DNA of 64,000 bases, taken from the NCBI GenBank assembly GCA_903822825.1, contig CAIJQQ010000005.1, positions 1 to 64,000 on the forward strand, given 5' to 3'. A program made the position numbers and the translations under genes. Shown here one piece after another: positions 58,291-64,000 of the stretch. Under the pieces are notes generated by a model that was not told where the DNA came from, ran no database searches, and was given only the letters and a program-made list of their open reading frames with translations. This DNA comes from an uncultured Burkholderiales bacterium (lineage in GTDB: Bacteria; Pseudomonadota; Gammaproteobacteria; Burkholderiales; Burkholderiaceae_C). Each line of letters begins with the position of its first letter. Positions within the stretch are counted from its first letter, which is position 1.

Positions 58291-59183
58291 GCGAAACACC
58301 CAACACCACCGAACACCGCTACGATGCCCTGCACCTGATCACCGAAGAGGTGCTCGCACGTTATGCCAAAACGCCCGACCCGCGTCTGCGTGAGTTGATG
58401 CTCTCCTTGATCAAACACATCCACAGTTTCGCCAAAGAGGTCAAACTGACGGCAGAAGAATGGGCTTTCACCATGAGTTTTCTGGAAGAGACTGGCAAGT
58501 GGTGCTCTCCAGGCCGCAACGAGTTCATGATTTTTTCAGACGCGTTTGGCTTGTCGATGCTCACCGTCACTCAAGACTACCCGCGCCCGGAGCATGCAAC
58601 AGAGCCCACCCTGGTCGGGCCTTTCTTGCTGGAAAATGCGCCCCACTTCAAGATGGGCGAGGACATCAGTGCAGGCGCTGCGGGCACGCCCATGTACGCG
58701 CAAGGCCAGATTCTGGACATCCACGGTCAAGCGGTGGCCAACGCCGTGATCGATGTTTGGCACTCCGATGATCGGGGCCTGTACGACGTGCAAGACGGCA
58801 TCGAAGAAAACGGCCCTTGGGCGCGTGCGGTGCTGACCACCGGCGCTGACGGCCGATTCAGCTTTTGGTCTGTCTTGCCCGTGGACTACCCCGTACCGCA
58901 AGACGGCACCGCCATCCAGATGCTGCAAGCGACCACGGGCCGCAGCTGGCGCCCAGCGCATTTGCACTTTCGAATTCAGGCACCCGGTCAGCGTCCACTG
59001 ATCACCCACATCTTTGACCGCACCAGCAAGAACCTCTACAGCGATGCGGTCTTTGGCGTTCGACCTTCCTTGATTGCCGATTTCCATTTGCAAACCCCCG
59101 GCCAAGCACCGGACGGCAAAGTGCTGGACCGCGAGTTCTACACGCTGGACTACAACTTTGTGATGACCGACGCTTTGAAGTGA
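58287..59183 (+). CDS. intradiol ring-cleavage dioxygenase (hydroxyquinol/catechol 1,2-dioxygenase family)
   Basis: A 298-residue Fe(III) dioxygenase. An N-terminal helical dimerisation domain is followed by the catalytic barrel: GPFLLENAPHFKMGEDIS, VANAVIDVWHSDDRGLYDVQ (Tyr ligand), VLPVDYPVPQDG (Tyr ligand) and RPAHLHFRIQAPG (two His ligands). The domain organisation fits hydroxyquinol 1,2-dioxygenases. It would open an aromatic diol or triol ring. ATGA overlap with the CoA synthetase gene shows tight coupling. Its end overlaps the convergent DTW gene by 34 nt. Confidence 0.92.
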   Translation: MSETPNTTEHRYDALHLITEEVLARYAKTPDPRLRELMLSLIKHIHSFAKEVKLTAEEWAFTMSFLEETGKWCSPGRNEFMIFSDAFGLSMLTVTQDYPRPEHATEPTLVGPFLLENAPHFKMGEDISAGAAGTPMYAQGQILDIHGQAVANAVIDVWHSDDRGLYDVQDGIEENGPWARAVLTTGADGRFSFWSVLPVDYPVPQDGTAIQMLQATTGRSWRPAHLHFRIQAPGQRPLITHIFDRTSKNLYSDAVFGVRPSLIADFHLQTPGQAPDGKVLDREFYTLDYNFVMTDALK

Positions 59184-59944
59184 GGCGCTTGGATTCGCAA
59201 GGCACGCAGTTGCGCATGCGCTGCCCCATCCCATTGGGGGGGCAGTTGGTGCTTGGCTTGCAGGTAGTGGTGGGTGTACACGTCCAAGTAGGCCTGTAAG
59301 GTGCGCGCAGCGTGGGTCTCGCCCGCCAGGGCCAGGCACAAGGCCGCCACCTCGCTGGTGCAAAAGTGGTCATCCCGCCCCGAGCGTCTGAGCTCGTAGC
59401 GTGAAATTTCTTCGGGGTTCAAACTCAGCACCGGCAAGGCGTTCAAGTAAGGGCTCTTGCGGAACATCTTGCGCGCCTCGGACCAAGTGGCGTCGAGCAA
59501 GATGAACAGTGGGCGCTTGCCCGAATGGGGCGCGGGCACGGTGTGCACCACACGTTCGGGTGGGGCGAATTCGCCCGGAAACACCACCAACGCTTGCCAC
59601 TGGGGGTCGGCCAGCAGCGCCAGCAAGGTTGGGTTGACCTCGGTGCGCGCCCACCCAAACGCAAAAGTGTCATGTACCAGGTCGGCAACCAGCCAACCGG
59701 TGTTGCTGGGTTTGAGCGGCTCGATGTCGGCCATCAGCAAGCACATGCCGGCCTGCACGGGCAACTCGGGACGAACGCTGCACATGCAGTGGCTGGGCAC
59801 CAAACGGCAATCCGAACACCGCTGCCCCTTGATGCCGCCTCGCGCCATGAAAGGTTTGGCACTGCGCGCCAATCGCTCAGCACGCAAGCGCGAGACCGCA
59901 TGCGGGATTGGCACCCCCTCGGACACGGGCGTGTCTACAAGCAT
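59150..59944 (-). CDS. DTW-domain protein (tRNA aminocarboxypropyltransferase-like)
   Basis: A 264-residue protein of the DTW/TapT superfamily. A cysteine-rich zinc-like segment (RCSDCRLVPSHCMCSVRPEL), PLFILLDATWSEARKMFRKS (the D-x-T-W motif) and LRRSGRDDHFCTSEVAALCL are the family blocks. E. coli TapT places the acp3 group on U47 of tRNA; this protein may do the same or act on rRNA. The frame is open to 60067, but ATG 59944 removes a leader that overlaps the RIO kinase gene. Confidence 0.85.
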   Translation of the reverse strand: MLVDTPVSEGVPIPHAVSRLRAERLARSAKPFMARGGIKGQRCSDCRLVPSHCMCSVRPELPVQAGMCLLMADIEPLKPSNTGWLVADLVHDTFAFGWARTEVNPTLLALLADPQWQALVVFPGEFAPPERVVHTVPAPHSGKRPLFILLDATWSEARKMFRKSPYLNALPVLSLNPEEISRYELRRSGRDDHFCTSEVAALCLALAGETHAARTLQAYLDVYTHHYLQAKHQLPPQWDGAAHAQLRALRIQAPHFKASVITKL

Positions 59945-59960
59945 GAAGGAATGCAAGGCT

Positions 59961-60839
59961 TCACAGCCCCGTGGCCATGCGCAGGCGACGCGCCGCCTCT
60001 TCGTCCCGCGCATCGTCAATTTCACGCAGCACGGCCTGCATGTCCACATCGGCCGTCGAGCGCTCAAAGTGGCCCGTGAGCGGTGTCTCGTTGCTGAGCA
60101 ATCCGGCTTGGTACAGGCTCCAGATTTCGGGGCCGAACTCGGTCTTCAACAACTCGGGGGCAAACTGTCCAAAAAAGTCGCGCAAATTGCCCACATCGCG
60201 CAGCAGCATGCGCTGGGCGTGGTTGTTGCCAGCCGCGTCCACCGCTTGGGGCAAGTCGATGATGACCGGCTCGTCTGCGCCGAGCTGGTCGCCCTCGCCG
60301 GGGATGTGCGCCAGCAAGATATTGAACTCTGACAAGTCACCGTGCACGACGCCCGCGCACAGCATGCGCACCACTTCGGCCACCAGCGTGGCGTGGTGCT
60401 GCAAGGCTTGCTCGGGGGTAAAGGCCACATCGTTCAGGCGCGGCGCGGCGTCGCCGTGGGCGTCGGTCACCAGCTCCATCAAGAGCACGCCGTCAAAAAA
60501 GTTGTAGGGCTTGGGCACCCGCACGCCCGCTGCCGCCAAACGGTACAGCGCATCCACCTCGGCGCTTTGCCAGGCGGCTTCTTGCTCTTGCCGCCCGAAC
60601 TTGCTGCCTTTGGCCATGGCGCGGGCCGAACGCGAATTTTTGACTTTGCGGTTTTCGGTGTAGTCCACAGCCTGCCGGAAACTGCGGTGGGTGGCCTCTT
60701 TGTAGATTTTGGCGCAGCGGGTGTCGTCTCCGCAGCGCACAACGAAAACCATGGCCTCTTTGCCGCTCATGAGTTGGCGCACCACGGTGTCGATCAAACC
60801 CTCCTCAACGAGCGTTTGCAGCCGAGGGGGTGCCTTCAT
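59961..60839 (-). CDS. RIO1-family protein kinase (PA4780-like)
   Basis: A 292-residue atypical kinase. Nucleotide-binding part: LMSGKEAMVFVVRCGD and CAKIYKEATHRSFRQA (Lys). Catalytic loop: CAGVVHGDLSEFNILLAH. Metal-binding motif: PVIIDLPQAVDAAGNNHA (the DFG-equivalent Asp). A hinge region LLMELV is present. The RIO1-like bacterial family is of unknown substrate; eukaryotic RIO kinases act in ribosome maturation. ATG 60839 overlaps the stop of the upstream VOC gene by 4 nt; the frame further upstream to 61382 is not conserved. Confidence 0.88.
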   Translation of the reverse strand: MKAPPRLQTLVEEGLIDTVVRQLMSGKEAMVFVVRCGDDTRCAKIYKEATHRSFRQAVDYTENRKVKNSRSARAMAKGSKFGRQEQEAAWQSAEVDALYRLAAAGVRVPKPYNFFDGVLLMELVTDAHGDAAPRLNDVAFTPEQALQHHATLVAEVVRMLCAGVVHGDLSEFNILLAHIPGEGDQLGADEPVIIDLPQAVDAAGNNHAQRMLLRDVGNLRDFFGQFAPELLKTEFGPEIWSLYQAGLLSNETPLTGHFERSTADVDMQAVLREIDDARDEEAARRLRMATGL

Positions 60840-61213
60840 CCAGGTCGATGCAGGGCACAGATTTTGTGCCCGTCGGGGTCGCGCAAATAAGCCAAGAACA
60901 GTTTGCCAGCGGCACCTTCGCGCCAACCCGGTGGGTCTTCGCAGGTCACGCCACCGTTGGCAAGGCCTGCGGCGTGGAAGGCTTCGGCCTGTTCCGTTGA
61001 AGCCGCCTTGAAACCATACGTGGTGCCATTGCCTACGCTGGCAGCTTCGCCATTGATGGGCGTGGTGATGCCAAACGAGCCGGTGGGGCTGCGGTAAAAA
61101 TAGCGCTTGTTGTTGGCCATACCCGCAGCAATGCCCACGGTGCCCAAAACGGCGTCGTAAAACTTTCTGGAGGCTTCGAGGTCTTTGACCCCGACCATGA
61201 CGTGACTGAACAT
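60836..61213 (-). CDS. VOC (glyoxalase/bleomycin-resistance) family protein
   Basis: A 125-residue VOC protein with paired beta-alpha-beta-beta-beta modules: MFSHVMVGVKDLEASRKFYD, and AYLRDPDGHKICALH at the end. Metal ligands (His5 and a late Glu/His) are only partly evident. It is a small metalloenzyme or binding protein of unknown substrate, coupled to the RIO kinase gene by a 4-nt overlap. Confidence 0.87.
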   Translation of the reverse strand: MFSHVMVGVKDLEASRKFYDAVLGTVGIAAGMANNKRYFYRSPTGSFGITTPINGEAASVGNGTTYGFKAASTEQAEAFHAAGLANGGVTCEDPPGWREGAAGKLFLAYLRDPDGHKICALHRPG

Positions 61214-61372
61214 TGCTTTCTCCTTGAAGACCCGGACTAGGGCGATTAATCTCAGTCAATGGTACTTGATAGAAAGATGGGTTCTGGCCTCTGCGGCCAC
61301 CCAAAGCCCCTCCTTGTGGCAGCATAAGGGTCTTCAGACCTGAGTGTTCAGCCAGCCTAAGGAGATGACCCC

Positions 61373-62167
61373 ATGACCCCATCCAGCACCCTTTGTTTCG
61401 GACTTCAAGGCCGTGTCGTCATCGTCACGGGTGCGGCCAGTGGCATTGGCGAGGCCTGCGCTCGCCGGTTTGCGGCTGAAGGCGCCCAAGTGGTGCTGGC
61501 CGATGTGAACAGCGAGCGCGGCGCCACCGTGGCCGCCGAGCTGCGCAGCGCAGGGCAAAGCGCCGGCTTCATGCACTGCGATGTCTCGCGAAAAGCCGAT
61601 GTCGATGCGCTGGTGACCCATGTGCTGCAGGCCTTTGGCCGCCTGGACGTGCTGGTCAACAACGCGGGCATTTTCCGGGCCGCTGACTTTCTGGACGTGA
61701 CCGAAGAAGACTTCGACGCCGTGATCAACGTGAACATCAAGGGCTCGTTTTTGATGGGTCAGGCCGCCGCCCGAGCCATGAAAAGCACCGGGGGCGGCTC
61801 TATCGTCAACATGAGCTCGGTCAACGCGGTGCTGGCCATCCCCAACATCGCCAGCTACAACGTGAGCAAGGGCGGCATCAACCAGCTGACGCGGGCCATG
61901 TCGTTGGCGCTGGCTGACTTCGGCATCCGCGTGAACGCGGTGGCTCCTGGCACGATTGCCACCGAATTGGCACGCCAAGCGGTGCTGACCAGCGAGGCTG
62001 CCGAAAAGAAAATCATGATGCGAACGCCCATGAAGCGCCTGGGCCAGCCCGACGAAGTCGCCAAGGTGGTTGCGTTCTTGGCCAGCGATGCGGCAAGCTA
62101 CATCACTGGTGAAATCGTCACCGTGGACGGTGGTCGCATGGCGCTCAATTACACCGTCCCTGTTTGA
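61373..62167 (+). CDS. SDR family oxidoreductase
   Basis: A 264-residue classical SDR: VVIVTGAASGIGEACARRFA (cofactor), VLADVNSERG (acidic residue after the second strand, favouring NAD), VLVNNAGIFRAADFLD, NMSSVNAVLAIPNIASYNVS-K (Ser-Tyr-Lys) and ASYITGEIVTVDGG. It heads a plus-strand run with the thioesterase, glyoxalase and a second SDR. The substrate is unknown. Confidence 0.9.
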   Translation: MTPSSTLCFGLQGRVVIVTGAASGIGEACARRFAAEGAQVVLADVNSERGATVAAELRSAGQSAGFMHCDVSRKADVDALVTHVLQAFGRLDVLVNNAGIFRAADFLDVTEEDFDAVINVNIKGSFLMGQAAARAMKSTGGGSIVNMSSVNAVLAIPNIASYNVSKGGINQLTRAMSLALADFGIRVNAVAPGTIATELARQAVLTSEAAEKKIMMRTPMKRLGQPDEVAKVVAFLASDAASYITGEIVTVDGGRMALNYTVPV

Positions 62168-62179
62168 AGAAACCCATTT

Positions 62180-62734
62180 GTGAACACCCCTATCAACCCA
62201 CTCGGCTCATCACTAGAGGCTTGGCTGGCCCAAGAAAAAGAGGTCCGCCAGCGTCTGGATGCCGGTGCTGGCCCCGGCGTGGCACGCCCTGAACAGGTGG
62301 CAGGAAAAACCGGCTTGGCGGTCATGCAAGGCCTTCTTAGCGGAGATCTGCCCTACGCGAGCATCGCCAAAACACTCGACTTTGTACTGATCGAGGTCAG
62401 CCCAGGCCAAGCCATTTTTCAAGGCGCTCCAGGCTTGAACCACATGAACCCGCTGGGCACCGTACACGGCGGCTGGTTTGCCACCTTGCTCGACTCGGCC
62501 TTGGGCTGCGCGGTGCACACCATGATGCCGCCCGGACGGGGTTACACGACGGCCGAGCTGAGCGTGAAGCTGGTCAAGGCCCTCACACCCAAAGTGCAAC
62601 GCGTGCGGGCCATTGGCCAAGTTGTGCACTGCGGCCGCCAACTGGCCACTGCCGAAGCACGACTGGTCGGGCCAGACGGCACCCTGTACGCCCATGCCAG
62701 CACGGCATGCCTTGTTTTTGACATGCCTTCATAA
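62180..62734 (+). CDS. PaaI-like hotdog-fold thioesterase
   Basis: A 184-residue hotdog protein. [20 protein letters not shown] is the HGG active-site helix region and [20 protein letters not shown] the conserved strand of the PaaI family. It probably hydrolyses aromatic or short acyl-CoA thioesters. It starts with GTG 62180, 12 bp after the SDR stop. Confidence 0.88.
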   Translation: MNTPINPLGSSLEAWLAQEKEVRQRLDAGAGPGVARPEQVAGKTGLAVMQGLLSGDLPYASIAKTLDFVLIEVSPGQAIFQGAPGLNHMNPLGTVHGGWFATLLDSALGCAVHTMMPPGRGYTTAELSVKLVKALTPKVQRVRAIGQVVHCGRQLATAEARLVGPDGTLYAHASTACLVFDMPS

Positions 62735-62748
62735 ACTGGAACAACCTC

Positions 62749-63147
62749 ATGAGACTCCTTCACACCATGCTGCGCGTAGGCCACCTTCAACGCTCGATCG
62801 ACTTCTACACCCAGGTGCTGGGCATGCAACTGCTGCGCACCTCGGAAAACCCCGAGTACAAATACACGCTGGCCTTTGTCGGTTACGGCAAAAACCCAGA
62901 CCACGCCGAACTGGAACTGACCTACAACTGGGGCGTGGAAAGTTATGACATGGGGACGGCCTACGGCCACATTGCGCTGGGCGTGGCCGATGCCTATGCC
63001 GCCTGCGAGAAGATCAAAGCCGCTGGCGGCAAGGTGACCCGCGAGGCCGGCCCGGTCAAGGGCGGCACCACGGTCATTGCCTTTGTGACCGACCCCGATG
63101 GCTACAAGATCGAGTTGATTCAGCGGGCCGAATACGCCCAGCTGTGA
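62749..63147 (+). CDS. gloA: lactoylglutathione lyase (glyoxalase I)
   Basis: A 132-residue glyoxalase I, nickel/zinc type length. [20 protein letters not shown] (His5 metal ligand), [19 protein letters not shown] (Glu ligand), [20 protein letters not shown] (His ligand) and [14 protein letters not shown] (Glu ligand). It detoxifies methylglyoxal with glutathione. It lies 14 bp after the thioesterase gene. Confidence 0.95.
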   Translation: MRLLHTMLRVGHLQRSIDFYTQVLGMQLLRTSENPEYKYTLAFVGYGKNPDHAELELTYNWGVESYDMGTAYGHIALGVADAYAACEKIKAAGGKVTREAGPVKGGTTVIAFVTDPDGYKIELIQRAEYAQL

Positions 63148-63172
63148 GCCCTTCGCATCCGGAGACAAGCGC

Positions 63173-63850
63173 ATGACTTCACTGACTGGACAACGCATCT
63201 TGGTGACCCAGGCCAAAGACTTCATGGGCCCGGCCCTGTGCGACGCGTTGCGGGCCTGCGGCGCCGAAGTGATCGCCGACGAGCGCCTGCTCACCCACCC
63301 GCTGGACGCACTGGCCGTCATCGAGGCGGCCGGGCCGCTGGATGCGCTGGTGATCAACCTGGCACTGCCTGCGCCGTCCACACCCGTCACGCAAATTGAC
63401 GAAGCCGAGTGGCGACAGGTGTTTGAAGTCATGGTCGACCCGCTGCCCCGCTTGGTGCGGGCGGTGGTGCCCGGCATGAAAGCCCGTGGTGGCGGCAAGA
63501 TCGTGGTGATGGGCAGCGCCTCGGCCTTGCGCGGCATGAAGCGCGCGGCCAGCTACAGCGCGGCGCGCGGAGCGCAACTGGCCTATGTGCAGGCGGCCGG
63601 CGTGGAGCTGGCCCCGGACAACATTCAGCTCAATGCCGTGGCGCAGAACTTTGTCGACAACCCCACCTACTTCCCGCCCGAGGTGCAAGCCAATCCGCGT
63701 TTTCAGGAGCGCCTCAAACGCGAGGTGCCACTGGGCCGCCTGGTCAAGGCTGAAGAAGATGCTCTCTTTGTGGCCTACCTGTGCAGCGACGCGGCCAGCT
63801 GCTTTGTTGGACAGGTGTTCCCTGTGTCGGGGGGCTGGGCGGTGCGTTGA
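63173..63850 (+). CDS. SDR family oxidoreductase, atypical
   Basis: A 225-residue SDR with a degenerate cofactor motif: RILVTQAKDFMGPALCDALR in place of TGxxxGxG, and DALVINLALPAP in place of NNAG. The catalytic region VMGSASALRGMKRAASYSAA-R keeps Ser and Tyr but has Arg where Lys is expected. CSDAASCFVGQVFPVSGGW is normal. It resembles the partial HheC/halohydrin dehalogenase-like SDR proteins that lack NAD use; that assignment is tentative. It ends 31 bp before the convergent eda gene. Confidence 0.8.
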   Translation: MTSLTGQRILVTQAKDFMGPALCDALRACGAEVIADERLLTHPLDALAVIEAAGPLDALVINLALPAPSTPVTQIDEAEWRQVFEVMVDPLPRLVRAVVPGMKARGGGKIVVMGSASALRGMKRAASYSAARGAQLAYVQAAGVELAPDNIQLNAVAQNFVDNPTYFPPEVQANPRFQERLKREVPLGRLVKAEEDALFVAYLCSDAASCFVGQVFPVSGGWAVR

Positions 63851-63881
63851 TCGGGCGCAGCACTGCACCCTTCAGCAGTAC

Positions 63882-64000
63882 TCAACGCGGCAGCTGGCTG
63901 GCTTCCCGAGCCAAGGCCTCAATGCGCGCCCAATCGCCCTGGGCCAGCGCGTCCGCAGGCACCAGCCACGAGCCGCCCACGCACGCCACATTGGGCAAGC
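63882..64000 (-). CDS. eda: KDPG aldolase, C-terminal end (5' part outside window)
   Basis: The last 39 codons of a minus-strand gene: [20 protein letters not shown], then [18 protein letters not shown] before TGA at 63882-63884. The GGSWLVP block is diagnostic of Eda (2-dehydro-3-deoxy-6-phosphogluconate / 4-hydroxy-2-oxoglutarate aldolase). It would split the KDPG made by the kdgK product of this window. The rest lies to the right of the window. Confidence 0.88.
   Translation of the reverse strand, partial: LPNVACVGGSWLVPADALAQGDWARIEALAREASQLPR

Noticed and set aside
61329-61340. GGTCTTCAGACC dyad upstream of the SDR gene as an operator
   Set aside because: Only 5-bp arms with a 2-bp spacer; such dyads are frequent by chance and no further support was found.

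Overview
The window is a high-GC, gene-dense bacterial chromosome segment. The gene content and protein sequences point to a betaproteobacterium of the order Burkholderiales, probably Comamonadaceae (Limnohabitans/Rhodoferax/Polaromonas-like). The pointers are a GlnRS, a glnA-ntrBC locus with a sigma-54 promoter, a Bug-type (TctC) periplasmic receptor and small proteins typical of that group. This placement is inference from protein character, not from a database search. No rRNA, tRNA, CRISPR array or intact insertion sequence was seen.

Layout. (1) 1-1373 is the 3' part of glnS. (2) 1.4-7.7 kb is an accessory block downstream of glnS. It starts with an AT-rich three-gene cassette (DUF262/ParB-like protein, HEPN RNase-like protein with an R-x4-H motif, GIY-YIG/DUF4357 nuclease). 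It continues with a BRO-N antirepressor-like gene, a Phd/ParE pair, a HigBA pair, a DUF924 gene and an MNT nucleotidyltransferase whose HEPN partner is truncated. (3) 7.7-12 kb holds housekeeping genes: a PPOX flavoprotein, an SRAP protein with an unusual N-terminus, rluE, a nitroreductase, a ferredoxin and a RluA pseudouridine synthase fused to a cupin domain. (4) 12-16.9 kb is the nitrogen locus glnA-DUF4124-ntrB-ntrC on the minus strand, with a sigma-54 promoter and two NtrC sites upstream of glnA. (5) 16.8-25.2 kb is mixed: a CinA-like protein, an EI24 membrane protein, vapBC, a sterol desaturase-like hydroxylase, a polysaccharide deacetylase, a YVTN propeller, a hydrolase, an RsuA-type synthase and a P1 peptidase. 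(6) 25.2-30.2 kb is a rearranged patch. A PIN/RHH toxin-antitoxin pair is flanked by about 150-bp direct repeats that are dead 3' fragments of arfB, next to an internally deleted copy of ettA. Intact ettA, a DnaQ-like exonuclease and a decayed PIN toxin with its AbrB antitoxin follow. (7) 30.4-35.5 kb carries a TctC receptor, an aldehyde dehydrogenase, rhlE and a cupin. (8) 36-51 kb is a large sugar-acid catabolic cluster. It has a hydroxyacid dehydrogenase, IdnO- and IdnD-like dehydrogenases, an SDR, a complete Ugp-type ABC importer, an IlvD/Edd dehydratase, a DenD-like dehydrogenase, a D-threonine aldolase/D-serine dehydratase-like enzyme, KDG kinase, KDGal kinase and KDPGal aldolase. (9) 51-59.2 kb has a Liv-type ABC importer with a fused permease-ATPase, divergent from a citryl-CoA lyase-like / acyl-CoA synthetase / intradiol dioxygenase operon. 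(10) 59.2-64 kb has a DTW-domain protein, a RIO1-like kinase, VOC proteins, two SDRs, a PaaI thioesterase and the 3' end of eda.

How it works together. The sugar-acid cluster reads as import (ABC), oxidation or reduction at C2/C5, dehydration to 2-keto-3-deoxy sugar acids, phosphorylation by two kinases of different stereochemical families, and aldol cleavage by DgoA or by Eda at the window end. The Liv importer beside a ring-cleaving dioxygenase and a CoA ligase suggests uptake and breakdown of an aromatic acid. A family of short REP-like palindromes sits between convergent or adjacent genes at four places. In one case the repeat supplies the stop codon of the exonuclease gene.
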